A stretch of 16,819 nucleotides of DNA from GCA-2693325 sp964011675 (GTDB lineage Bacteria > Latescibacterota > UBA2968 > UBA8231): NCBI GenBank assembly GCA_964011675.1, contig CAXGPR010000073.1, positions 1 through 16,819 of the forward strand, written 5' to 3'. This document shows, piece after piece, positions 7,289-15,119 of the stretch (its first letter is position 1; every line of letters begins with the position of its first letter). The notes under the pieces are model-generated. The model was given only the letters and a program-made list of their open reading frames with translations, ran no database searches and was not told the origin of the DNA. Position numbers and translations under genes: made by a program.

Positions 7289-8305
7289 ATGAGTACGACG
7301 CGCTTTACACAGAATATCCAACACCGCACCGCACGCTTACTGCGCTCAATCAGAGCTGTGTGTTTGCTATGTGCAACGCTCCATGCCGCGGCGCACGCCC
7401 AATCACCCAACCGACCGCCGATGGTCGCCCCAGACGCTGAGCTGATAGAGCTTTCCAACGGCCACGGCTTTGTCGAAGGACCCGCCGTCAACCGGGAAGG
7501 CACGCTCTTTTTTACCGATCTGGGCAACGGAACTATCAACGCGCTGCGCGACGGCGCGCTGAGCATCTTCCGCAGCAGCCGAACCGATGCGGCCAACGGC
7601 CTGTTCTTTGATGAGAGCGGGCGTCTACACGCCTGCGAAGGCGGCAGCGGACGCGTCACGCGCACAGAGCTCGACGGACGCGTCTCCGTTCTGGCAGAAT
7701 CATTCGAAGGCGTGCGCTTTAACGCCCCCAATGACTTGGTCGTGGCGCGCGACGGTAGCGTCTACTTTACCGACCCCTATTTTGGCTCCGCCTCAACGCA
7801 GCCGCAGCCCGTTAGAGGCGTCTACCGAATTGCACCCGACGGAGCGATCGTTCGCGTCGTAGACTACCTGGACCGCCCCAACGGCATTGCCCTGAGTCCC
7901 GACCAATCCACGCTCTACGTCACCAACGACAATCCGGCCGGCGTTGGTGAAATTCACGCATGGGATATAGCAACCGACGGTATGCTATTTAACGAACGGA
8001 TCTTCGCTACCGCCGCCGTCGTTATGGATGGTATGGTTGTAGATGCAAACGGTACCCTTTACGCAACGAGCTTTGTGTCGGGGCGAAACAGCAGCAGCCG
8101 CGGCGTATGGGTCTTTGCCCGAGATGGGCAAACGCTGGGACTCATTCCCACTCCCGAACAGCCGACCAACTGCACGCTGGCCGACGGCACGCTTTATATA
8201 ACGGCGAGCTCCCGCGTATTTTCCATTGCACTGGACGTGGCACAGGCGGACACGGCCGTGCAGTCTACGACCTGGCCCCAGATTAAAGAAATGGGAAATC
8301 ACTAG
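7289..8305 (+). CDS. Exported SMP-30/gluconolactonase-family lactonase
   Basis: The 338-residue protein begins with a signal peptide: basic residues, the hydrophobic stretch AVCLLCATLHAA, and a cleavage site after AHA (residues 35-37). It is therefore likely periplasmic. The mature part is a six-bladed propeller with the SMP-30 metal and active-site positions Glu63 (FVEGP), Asn148 (APNDL), Asn198 (RPNGI) and Asp247 (MDGM). These enzymes open sugar lactones such as gluconolactone using a divalent metal. The length and conserved residues match gluconolactonase-like members (often annotated LRE family). The stop TAG shares its last base with a GTG that opens a 45-codon ORF, and the acid sugar kinase follows, suggesting one transcript. 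Periplasmic lactone opening would pair with uptake of the free acid. Confidence 0.88.
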   Translation: MSTTRFTQNIQHRTARLLRSIRAVCLLCATLHAAAHAQSPNRPPMVAPDAELIELSNGHGFVEGPAVNREGTLFFTDLGNGTINALRDGALSIFRSSRTDAANGLFFDESGRLHACEGGSGRVTRTELDGRVSVLAESFEGVRFNAPNDLVVARDGSVYFTDPYFGSASTQPQPVRGVYRIAPDGAIVRVVDYLDRPNGIALSPDQSTLYVTNDNPAGVGEIHAWDIATDGMLFNERIFATAAVVMDGMVVDANGTLYATSFVSGRNSSSRGVWVFARDGQTLGLIPTPEQPTNCTLADGTLYITASSRVFSIALDVAQADTAVQSTTWPQIKEMGNH

Positions 8306-8442
8306 TGTTAGACGACGCGTATCTTCAGCACGGGCTCGGCCATCTGTTTAAATACCCCTACGGCTTCTACGGACTTATGCGCCACGTGCCAGACGGGCCG
8401 CTCAGCCAATCCTGCTGGGACAAAGCCTATCGCATCTTCTGA
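8305..8442 (+). CDS. Small ORF of 45 codons, unrecognised, start-stop coupled to the lactonase
   Basis: GTG overlaps the preceding TAG by one base (TAGTG), the same arrangement as at 4526. The ORF continues to TGA at 8440-8442. The product is rich in aromatic residues (KYPYGFYGLMRHV near the middle) and has no membrane segment or signal. Most codons end in G or C like the neighbouring genes, and GGGA lies about nine bases before the start. I do not recognise it. It may be a real small protein, a remnant of a longer gene, or chance. A further 15-codon ORF (ATG 8453 to TGA 8500) overlaps the kinase start and might act as a coupling peptide. Confidence 0.4.
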   Translation: MLDDAYLQHGLGHLFKYPYGFYGLMRHVPDGPLSQSCWDKAYRIF

Positions 8443-8496
8443 ACTAGTATCCATGTCACACGCCCCCGTCGCATCCAATATGCCGGAGCATGTAGC

Positions 8497-9933
8497 GTGA
8501 ATTTCAGCGAACATACTCCCCTCACACGCGACGAATTTGACCGCGCGCTGCCGCCCCCTTGGCCCGAAGACCTATCCGAGACGGTGCGGCGCCGCGTGCG
8601 AGCCTTCGAACACATGCTGGTCGTTCTCGACGACGATCCAACCGGCGGCCAAGCCGTGCACGGCCTGCGCGAGCTGCTACACTGGGACGAAGCGCTCTTG
8701 GAGGCGCAGTTGTCCGACCGTAGAAATGCCTTTTTCGCGCTCACCAACACCCGCAGTATGTCCCCAGTCGATGCCCAGACCTGCATCCATAATCTGGCTG
8801 ACCAGCTAGCCCAAATAGCCGAGCGACTCGAACAGCCGCTCGACCTTCTCGTGCGTGGAGACTCGACGCTGCGCGGACATTTTCCGCTGGAGTTAGAGAC
8901 CGTGCGCTCGGCGTTTGAAGAACGCCTGGGGATTCGCTACGACGGCGTCGTCCTCTGTCCGTTTTTTGCTGAAGGAGGTCGAGTAACTGCAGGCGATATT
9001 CACTGGGTGGAAGAAAGCAATATGATGCGACCAGTAGCCCTGACAGAGTTTGCCCGCGATACCACCTTTGGCTACAGCCGATCTAACCTAGTCCACTGGG
9101 TAGAGGAGAAAACGGGCGGCGCGGTGTGCGCATCGGACGTGCTCTCCATCTCACTCAAGCACATTCGCCAGCAGGGACCAGAAGGCGTCCGCGACCAGCT
9201 GCTCCAGATGGGGCCCGGACGTATCGCCATTATAAACGCCCTTACCTATGCAGACCTAGCCGTATGCATGATGGGCTTATTCGACGCGCAGGAGCGAGGC
9301 AAACGGTTTCTCTTTCGTACCTCGGCATCCTTTGTCAAAGTGCGCAGCGGCGTAAACGAACGTCCCCTGCTCAGAGGGAGCGAGTTGGCGCAACCCTCTG
9401 CACATGGCGGCCTCGTGGCCGTGGGTTCCTACGTGGGCAAAACGACGCGACAGCTCGAACAGCTGATGCAATTAGAGGACATCGCTGGCATCGAACTCGA
9501 CGTAGAAGCCGTCCTCGGACCGGAGCGCAAACGGGAAATAGCACGCGTAGCGCAAGCGGCCACGGAAGCCATATCGACCGGCATCGACGCAGTCATCTAC
9601 ACGAGCAGAAAGCGAGAAACAATTTATGGCAAAGCGGGTGATTTACAGATCGGCAAACGCGTCTCAACTGCGCTTATCGAAGCAGTCAAACTGGTTGCGC
9701 AGACCCCGCGTTTCTTGATCGCCAAAGGCGGCATTACGTCCAGCGACGTAGCTCGTATTGGACTGGGCGCACACAGCGTAGAGATATTGGGTCAGATCCT
9801 GCCCGGCGTGCCCGTTTGGCAGCTGGGTCCGGAGAGCCGCTTCCCTGGCATGTCCTACGTCGTCTTTCCCGGCAACGTCGGCGCGGAAGACGGCCTAGCA
9901 GAAGCCGTGCTGCGCTGTCGTAATGCGATCTAA
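8497..9933 (+). CDS. Four-carbon acid sugar kinase family protein (DUF1537 type)
   Basis: The 478-residue protein shows both domains of the family. The N-terminal sugar-binding domain (PF07005) has VLDDDPTGGQAVHG (43-56), VRGDSTLRGHFPLE (119-132) and CPFFAEGGRVTAGDIHWV (154-171). The C-terminal nucleotide-binding domain (PF17042) has GSYVGKTTRQL (310-320), IAKGGITSSDVARIG (408-422) and FPGNVG (457-462). Members phosphorylate D-erythronate, D- or L-threonate or related acids ahead of oxidation and cleavage. The start is GTG at 8497 with GGAG eight bases upstream. The partner dehydrogenase and aldolase are not adjacent. The dehydrogenase cut by the left window edge belongs to a family that can partner such kinases. 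Substrate is undetermined. Confidence 0.9.
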   Translation: MNFSEHTPLTRDEFDRALPPPWPEDLSETVRRRVRAFEHMLVVLDDDPTGGQAVHGLRELLHWDEALLEAQLSDRRNAFFALTNTRSMSPVDAQTCIHNLADQLAQIAERLEQPLDLLVRGDSTLRGHFPLELETVRSAFEERLGIRYDGVVLCPFFAEGGRVTAGDIHWVEESNMMRPVALTEFARDTTFGYSRSNLVHWVEEKTGGAVCASDVLSISLKHIRQQGPEGVRDQLLQMGPGRIAIINALTYADLAVCMMGLFDAQERGKRFLFRTSASFVKVRSGVNERPLLRGSELAQPSAHGGLVAVGSYVGKTTRQLEQLMQLEDIAGIELDVEAVLGPERKREIARVAQAATEAISTGIDAVIYTSRKRETIYGKAGDLQIGKRVSTALIEAVKLVAQTPRFLIAKGGITSSDVARIGLGAHSVEILGQILPGVPVWQLGPESRFPGMSYVVFPGNVGAEDGLAEAVLRCRNAI

Positions 9934-10003
9934 TCACATCTCACAGCCCGCCTTAGACCAAGGCCTCAGATGCTTTTGCACAATGAAACGCGGCCCAATC
10001 AGA

Positions 10004-11224
10004 TCATCCCCACCACGTCTCGCCTTCAACTAAATGCGCGCGCGCCACGTCGGGATTCAGATCGACGCCCAGACCTGGTTTCTCCGTGATCCGCACGTGC
10101 CCATCTTTTATATAAGCACCGTCGAGCACGAGCAGATCATCGAGCCAGTCGCCCTTGCCCGTGACCGTTTCGCAGGCGATAAAGTCGCGTATCGAGCCGG
10201 CCCACTGGCAGGTCGCCCACGTATTGAGCTGTGAGCCCGTGTTGTGCGTAGCCATCGGCACACCCCAAATCTCAGCCATATCGGCAATGCGCTTGTTCTC
10301 CAAAAAGCCGCCGCTGTTGCGCAAATCCGGATGGAGTATATCGCAACCCTGCTTAATGATAAAGTCGGCAAACTCCTGGCGACGCCAAAGATTTTCTCCC
10401 GTGCAAATGGGCACCGGTGAACTGGCCGTCAGACGCTTCCAGCTTTCCGAGTAGTTGACGATCATCGCGTCTTCAAGCCACAGCGGCTTGATCGGTGCCA
10501 CCGCTTCGGCAATCTGTATCGCTGTGCGCACATCGTATTCCCAGTGGCAGTGCACCATAATATCGTGATCCCAACCTAGCGCCTCGCGACAGTTAGCAAA
10601 GCCCTCCTCTATCTGGCGCAGTTCGCGCACCGTCAGCACGCGATTAGACCGATCGCGCCCAGCGTCCGTATCGGGCGTAGTGTGAGGAAAACCGAACTTG
10701 TGACAGGTAAAGCCGACGGGATTCTCTTTGACCTGCTGTGCCCACTCTTGGCAAGAGGCCCGATCCAAAATATCGCGCGGGTGCGCGTGATCATAGAGAC
10801 GCACCCGGTCGCGAAACTTGCCGCCCAAGAGCACGGTCGACGACACGCCGAGAATTTTCCCGGCCAAATCCCACAGCGCCATCTCAATACCGCTAGCCGC
10901 GCGCATTAATGCGTGTGCTGATCCATCCGTTCGACTAGCGCCTGCCCACCCCATGCCGGGATCTGGGTTTTGACCCATCGTCGTATAGAGCACGTCGATT
11001 TCCAGCGGGTCGCGACCAATCAGCGAGGGTTTGATCGCCTCGACCTGCTCCTTCACGCCAACGCCAGGACTTCCGTAGGCCTCTCCAATTCCGTACAGTC
11101 CATCTTCGGCTATGACCTTCACCAGCGTATAGGAACGTGGCCCCTGCAACAGCATAACTTTAATATCGCGAATCTTTTGACGGCCCTGTTCCGTTTCGCT
11201 GAGAACCTGATAAGTTTCGTTCAT
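10004..11224 (-). CDS. Enolase-superfamily dehydratase (D-mannonate/D-galactonate dehydratase-like)
   Basis: The 406-residue protein starts at an ATG preceded six bases upstream by AGGAGA, a strong ribosome site. The capping domain includes GIEMALWDLAGKILG (112-126). The barrel shows HKFGF (Lys176), VHCHWEYD (224-231), LWLEDAM with Glu251, CTGENLW with Glu277, HPDLRNSGG with Asp300 and THNTGSQLNTW with His327. In mannonate and galactonate dehydratases the segment reads D-x-H, where Asp binds magnesium and His is the catalytic acid. Here it is H225-C-H227, so the first ligand appears to be histidine. It probably dehydrates an aldonic or uronic-derived acid in the cytoplasm. It stands alone on its strand and converges on the kinase gene, 70 bases away, with no clear terminator. 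Confidence 0.85.
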   Translation of the reverse strand: MNETYQVLSETEQGRQKIRDIKVMLLQGPRSYTLVKVIAEDGLYGIGEAYGSPGVGVKEQVEAIKPSLIGRDPLEIDVLYTTMGQNPDPGMGWAGASRTDGSAHALMRAASGIEMALWDLAGKILGVSSTVLLGGKFRDRVRLYDHAHPRDILDRASCQEWAQQVKENPVGFTCHKFGFPHTTPDTDAGRDRSNRVLTVRELRQIEEGFANCREALGWDHDIMVHCHWEYDVRTAIQIAEAVAPIKPLWLEDAMIVNYSESWKRLTASSPVPICTGENLWRRQEFADFIIKQGCDILHPDLRNSGGFLENKRIADMAEIWGVPMATHNTGSQLNTWATCQWAGSIRDFIACETVTGKGDWLDDLLVLDGAYIKDGHVRITEKPGLGVDLNPDVARAHLVEGETWWG

Positions 11225-11327
11225 TGCATGTCTCCTATATCAATACCATGTGTAACGCGCGGTCTTAGTTCCACGCGCTAGATACGCTACGAACGGCATT
11301 TAACACTAAACGCACTAAGTAAACTCC

Positions 11328-11744
11328 ATGCAGTTAGATCACGCTGGATCCACATTGTTTCTATTATCACTCGGTCAACGCCAACTCTTCGAACAACATA
11401 GAACTCTCTATGTATAAATCTTCAATGCACAGCGCACAATAAGCCTGCTGAACGGCACCTATACACCAGAAGCACCGCAAGCGATACGCAGATACTCAGG
11501 AAAGATTTCCCACGAAGTCCAAGTCGACGACCAACGATTTGTAGTCAAGACGGCTGGCGCACCGAGCAATGCAGCCTCTCTCAATCAGGAGCAGCGCATT
11601 TACTGGTTGAACGACGCACACACTCTGGCAAACGCTCTGCTCGACGTAGCCGAGTGCGCCGACCAAACGTATCCAGTCGATCGATGGCTGCACATGGCCG
11701 AGTTCTACATGGCCTGGCAGCAGGCCGCAGCACCCATACCCTGA
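11328..11744 (+). pseudogene. Probable broken gene of 138 codons with one in-frame TAA
   Basis: From ATG at 11328 the frame reads MQLDHAGSTLFLLSLGQ..., meets TAA at 11415-11417 after 29 codons, then stays open in the same frame for 108 codons to TGA at 11742-11744. The downstream part looks protein-like, for example KISHEVQVDDQRFVV, QRIYWLNDAHTLANALLDV and RWLHMAEFYMAWQQAA. I do not recognise the family. No good start codon lies just after the TAA, which favours a nonsense mutation over a shorter intact gene. The first 90 bases are more A/T-rich than the rest. The fragment lies between the dehydratase and the ABC operon and may be a former operon member. The rest of the 11225-11850 gap shows only the palindrome at 11776. 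Confidence 0.4.
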
Positions 11745-11775
11745 ACGACCCACAGCGCGGGGTAGACCCTTTGCC

Positions 11776-11785
11776 CCAACGTTGG
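11776..11785. promoter_or_regulatory. Palindromic operator candidate before the sugar ABC operon
   Basis: CCAACGTTGG is a perfect 10-base palindrome with a central CG, as in LacI-family operators, and lies 65 bases before the binding-protein start. Flanking TTGC and GGCAA extend it imperfectly. No LacI-type regulator gene is in the window. A TTGGCA that could serve as a -35 box overlaps its right half, but no good -10 box follows. Confidence 0.35.
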
Positions 11786-11850
11786 CAAAAACTTAGTTTT
11801 CTCGCCATGAATTACCCATCACATCCAACCATACAGACGGTGCGCACTCT

Positions 11851-13335
11851 ATGATGCGTCTGGCGCTATCAGCGCTTTGCCTGTGTCTACTAACGGGCGT
11901 GTTACTGCGTGCTGGCCTGACGCGCGCGCTGGTCGACGACCTGCTAACCAACGAACAGAAGCGGCCCGTCACTCTGCGCGTATGGGACTGGTGGAGCCCT
12001 TCTGCCAACGAGGAGTACGGCCAGTACTTCGCCGAGATCGAGCGGCGCTTCGAAGCACAAAATCCCGACGTCGACGTGGTCTACCAGATCGTGCCCTTCG
12101 GAAACTACGTGCAGAAGCTCTCGACGGCGATGGTCGGCAACGCCCCGCCTGACGTATTCCAATCCTCCGTTTACTGGGCCGAGGGATTTTACCAGCGCGG
12201 CATGCTCCGCCCGCTGGACGACCTGCTCGAGCAGAATGGCCATGCCCCACCGCAGCTACAAGTCACCGAAGAGCGTTTTCTGCCTTCTGCCTGGCGCCAC
12301 AACCACGGCGAGGACGGCACGGTCTTCGGCATTCCGCAGATCATCGACGCACAGTGCCTCATTTGGAATCTAGATATCCTGCAGAAGGCCGCTCAAACCG
12401 ACGAGGAAATTCGCGCGCTCTTTGCTCGTCATCCAGACGGCCGCATCGACTATGCGCGGCTTCGCTTTGACGCCGTGCGCAACTGGGACCACTTCCGCCG
12501 CCTAACGCAGAAACTGACCGTGCGCGACGAGAGTGGCCAGATCGAGCAAGCCGGTTTTGTCATCAACGCCTACGGAGGGGGCGCAGGTATGTTTTCCCCA
12601 TGGCTGGCGGCCAACGGCGGCCGCTATCAGGACGCAGCCGGCACCCGTGCGCACTTTGCCAGCCCACAGGGCGTCGAGGCCATGCGCTTTATGGCCCAAC
12701 TCTACTGGGAAGACGGCGTCTGCCCGCCCTTCCGAAGACAGATTTCCGACACCGAGCTCTTTCAAGAGGGACACGTAGCTAGTATGGTCGCCGGCACCTG
12801 GTCGGGCAAGGACCTCATGCGCAATACGCTGGGCTGGGACCACTTCGGCAAGACGGCCTTCCCCCCAGGCCCCAGTGGCTTGGACGTGCAAAAGACGATG
12901 ACGTGGGGCAATATGCTGGTCATTACAGAGCGCTGCACAAACGTCGACGCCGCGTGGCGCTACGTGCAGTTTGTCTGCAGCCTGGAAGGCAATCTGATTC
13001 GCTCGCAAACGCTGGGCTACAACGGCCCGCGCCGCGACTTTTACGACACCGAGCAGTGGCAGCGCGCCATGGCCGAACGCCCCTACCTGTCCAATGTCAA
13101 AGAAATCTGTCTGGCCGGCGACAAGCTGCGCCACACGGAGATTATCGCCGTCAATCACCAGGCCAATCCCGTGATCGAGACGCTGCTCCTACGTTTTCCG
13201 GAAATCCAAGCTGGGCGAGGCCCCTACGCGGGCATTGAAGAGGCCCTGCGCGTGGCCGAGCGCAACGTCAACGGGGTCTTTGATCGCTACAACGAGCAGG
13301 TGGCCCGCTGGCAGCAGCGAAGGGGGAGCAACTGA
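11851..13335 (+). CDS. ABC sugar importer, extracellular substrate-binding protein (family 1)
   Basis: The 494-residue protein has an N-terminal export signal (hydrophobic LALSALCLCLLTGVLL, possible cleavage after TRA at 24-26), with no proper lipobox. The mature part begins TLRVWDWWSP and continues with the two-lobed layout of family 1 solute-binding proteins: ERRFEAQNPDVDVVYQ, KLSTAMVGNAPPDVF, a GMLRPLDDLLE helix, and the later AGTWSGKDLM and WGNMLVI segments. It would bind a sugar or oligosaccharide in the periplasm and deliver it to the two permeases that follow. The last base of its TGA is the first base of the next gene's ATG. A second ATG follows directly at 11854; neither has a clear ribosome site. 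The length is above the usual 400-450 residues because of loop insertions. Confidence 0.9.
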   Translation: MMRLALSALCLCLLTGVLLRAGLTRALVDDLLTNEQKRPVTLRVWDWWSPSANEEYGQYFAEIERRFEAQNPDVDVVYQIVPFGNYVQKLSTAMVGNAPPDVFQSSVYWAEGFYQRGMLRPLDDLLEQNGHAPPQLQVTEERFLPSAWRHNHGEDGTVFGIPQIIDAQCLIWNLDILQKAAQTDEEIRALFARHPDGRIDYARLRFDAVRNWDHFRRLTQKLTVRDESGQIEQAGFVINAYGGGAGMFSPWLAANGGRYQDAAGTRAHFASPQGVEAMRFMAQLYWEDGVCPPFRRQISDTELFQEGHVASMVAGTWSGKDLMRNTLGWDHFGKTAFPPGPSGLDVQKTMTWGNMLVITERCTNVDAAWRYVQFVCSLEGNLIRSQTLGYNGPRRDFYDTEQWQRAMAERPYLSNVKEICLAGDKLRHTEIIAVNHQANPVIETLLLRFPEIQAGRGPYAGIEEALRVAERNVNGVFDRYNEQVARWQQRRGSN

Positions 13336-14165
13336 TGCAAAAACTGCTTCCTTATCTCTATATAGCGCCAGCTTTTGTCGTGACCATCGTATTCAGCTTT
13401 GTCTCGATGGGCATCAGCCTGTGGGCTAGTTTTTATCACTACGACGCCTTTGCCGGAGCGGCGGCCTTTGCCGGCTTGGACAACTACCGCCGCGCGCTCT
13501 TTGCCGACGACAGCTACTTTTGGCTTTCGCTGCGCAACACAGCGTTTTACGTGGCTATGAGCGTGGTCGGCGTGGTGATAACGGCCCTGCCGCTGGCCCT
13601 GCTCTGCCAGCGCGCCGAGCGGTTCCAAGCGCTCTTTCGCACGCTCTACTTCCTGCCCAGCATCACCCCCGGCGTCGTGCTGGCGCTGGTCTTTTACCAC
13701 CTCTTTGGCGTGTGGGGTCAACTGCTCGACAACGCGTGGACGGCGCTCCCTGCGCTGGCGATTCTAGGCATCTGGTCGGGGGCCGGCTACAATATGGTCA
13801 TCTTCTTGGCCGGGCTGACAGAAATACCGAGACATTTTTACGAGGCGGCCGAAATCGACGGGGCCAACCGCTGGCAGCAGTTTCGCCACGTAACGATTCC
13901 CCTGCTACGTAACACGCTGGTCTTTGTCAGCGTGATGACCATTATCGGTTCATTTCAGGTCTTCACCTCGGTGTACATCATGACGCAGGGCGGACCCGAG
14001 CGCAGCACCGAAGTGATCGCCTACACCATCTTTGTCAACGCCTTTGCCATCGCCGGTCAAATGGGCTACGCCTCGGCACTGGCCTGGCTGCTCTTTGCCG
14101 TGGTCTTCGTCTTCGTCTTTATACAGATGCGGGTCTTTCAGTCGCGGAGAATCTACGATGAGTAG
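13335..14165 (+). CDS. ABC sugar transporter permease (MalF/UgpA type)
   Basis: The 276-residue integral membrane protein has about six hydrophobic segments: 6-32, 70-92, 105-122, 138-160, 196-215 and 246-266. The conserved cytoplasmic EAA loop that docks the ATPase is YEAAEIDGANRWQQFRHVTI (169-188). It forms the transmembrane channel with the next gene's product. Its ATG overlaps the binding-protein stop by one base, and its own TAG overlaps the next ATG by eight bases, so the three genes are translationally coupled. The length fits this permease class (280-300 residues). Confidence 0.93.
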   Translation: MQKLLPYLYIAPAFVVTIVFSFVSMGISLWASFYHYDAFAGAAAFAGLDNYRRALFADDSYFWLSLRNTAFYVAMSVVGVVITALPLALLCQRAERFQALFRTLYFLPSITPGVVLALVFYHLFGVWGQLLDNAWTALPALAILGIWSGAGYNMVIFLAGLTEIPRHFYEAAEIDGANRWQQFRHVTIPLLRNTLVFVSVMTIIGSFQVFTSVYIMTQGGPERSTEVIAYTIFVNAFAIAGQMGYASALAWLLFAVVFVFVFIQMRVFQSRRIYDE

Positions 14166-15060
14166 CGTTTCCAAGCGTCGCGGCACGCGCTGGGCGCTGG
14201 TCGCCATGATCCTAGGCGCCATCGTCATGGTCTACCCGTACGCCTTCATGATTGGCTCCTCGCTCAAGACGCGCAAAGAGTTTGCCGAAGCGCGCTCCAG
14301 CCTCATCCCACCGCGCTACCAGCCGGCCGAGGTGCTGGCGCATCTGCACGGCGAGGACAGCGCACGCGACTGGCCGGGGGCAGACTGGCCCGTCTATCAG
14401 AACTACGTCGACGCCATTCGATACGGGCAGGTCGACCGCTATCTGGCCAACAGCTTTATCTACGCCGTCCTCATCACGGCGGCACAGCTCTTTTTTAACG
14501 TGCTAGCCGCCTATGCCTTTGCCCGCATGCACTTTGCCGGCCGCGATCTGCTTTTTACGCTGCTCCTATCGACGATGATGGTGCCGCCGGCCGTGCTGCT
14601 GGTGCCTAACTTTATGGTCGTGCGCGATCTGGGACTGGTCGACACCCTCTGGGGCATCCTACTGCCCGGCTTTGCCGGCGCCTTTGGCGTCTTCTTACTC
14701 CGGCAGGCCTTTCTCAATATCCCCGCCGAACTGGAGCAGGCCGCGCGTATTGACGGCTGCGGCTCTTGGGGCATCCTGCTCAACGTGATTCTGCCCCTGT
14801 CCAAGCCGGCGCTCATTACGCTGGGGCTCTTCACGTTTATGGGTTCGTGGAATATGTTCGAGTGGCCGCTCGTCGTGCTGAGTAACCAAGACTACTACCC
14901 GCTGACGGTGGGGCTAAGCTTTTTTCGTGCCGAGACCAGCTCCGACTGGCCGCGCATCTTCGCCGCCAGCGTCATGGGGGCCGCACCGCTAATAGCGCTG
15001 TTCTTACTAGCCCAGCGCTATCTAGTCGGCGGGATCAGTCTGAGCGGAATGAAGACCTAA
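14158..15060 (+). CDS. ABC sugar transporter permease (MalG/UgpE type)
   Basis: The 300-residue inner-membrane permease starts at ATG 14158, inside the end of the previous gene (ATGAGTAG overlap), with CGGAGA about eight bases upstream. An in-frame ATG at 14032 would overlap the previous gene by over 130 bases and is rejected. It shows the first segment (ALVAMILGAIVMVYPYAF), a large periplasmic loop (about 45-95), further segments and the EAA loop EQAARIDGCGSWGILLNVIL (193-212). It ends LLAQRYLVGGISLSGMKT, the typical C-terminus. No ATP-binding subunit gene follows; the operon ends with a hairpin terminator. The last 96 bases have a diverged second copy at 16391-16486. Confidence 0.93.
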   Translation: MSSVSKRRGTRWALVAMILGAIVMVYPYAFMIGSSLKTRKEFAEARSSLIPPRYQPAEVLAHLHGEDSARDWPGADWPVYQNYVDAIRYGQVDRYLANSFIYAVLITAAQLFFNVLAAYAFARMHFAGRDLLFTLLLSTMMVPPAVLLVPNFMVVRDLGLVDTLWGILLPGFAGAFGVFLLRQAFLNIPAELEQAARIDGCGSWGILLNVILPLSKPALITLGLFTFMGSWNMFEWPLVVLSNQDYYPLTVGLSFFRAETSSDWPRIFAASVMGAAPLIALFLLAQRYLVGGISLSGMKT

Positions 15061-15071
15061 TTCCAACAATT

Positions 15072-15119
15072 TATCAACTTACGCGTGAATCGTCACTCAG
15101 GTTCACGCTTTTGTTATAC
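15072..15119. repeat. Symmetric hairpin with AAC...GTT ends, attC-like candidate
   Basis: The order is TATCAAC (15072-15078), 4 bases, GCGTGAA (15083-15089), a 12-base loop, TTCACGC (15102-15108), 4 bases, GTTATAC (15113-15119). Outer AAC/GTT triplets, equal spacers and an inner perfect stem recall an integron attC site placed at the stop of the methyltransferase gene. The outer 7-mers miss the RYYYAAC/GTTRRRY consensus, and the element is short at 48 bases, so this is a weak call. The same hairpin is listed as the terminator of the ABC operon. Confidence 0.25.
15083..15112 (+). terminator. Rho-independent terminator of the ABC operon
   Basis: A 7-bp perfect stem (GCGTGAA / TTCACGC) with a 12-base loop is followed by TTTTGTT, beginning 23 bases after the permease stop. 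It touches the end of the convergent methyltransferase gene. Confidence 0.65.

Noticed and set aside
9950..9964. Small hairpin GCCTT/AAGGC between the convergent kinase and dehydratase genes
   Set aside because: Five base pairs with no T-run on either side is too weak for a terminator.
11304..11318. Direct repeat CACTAA spaced nine bases apart upstream of the dehydratase
   Set aside because: Two six-base copies are not enough to claim an operator or iteron.
11496..11753. Minus-strand 85-codon open frame in the gap before the ABC operon
   Set aside because: It is antisense to the more protein-like plus-strand frame of the broken gene and shows no motif or ribosome site.
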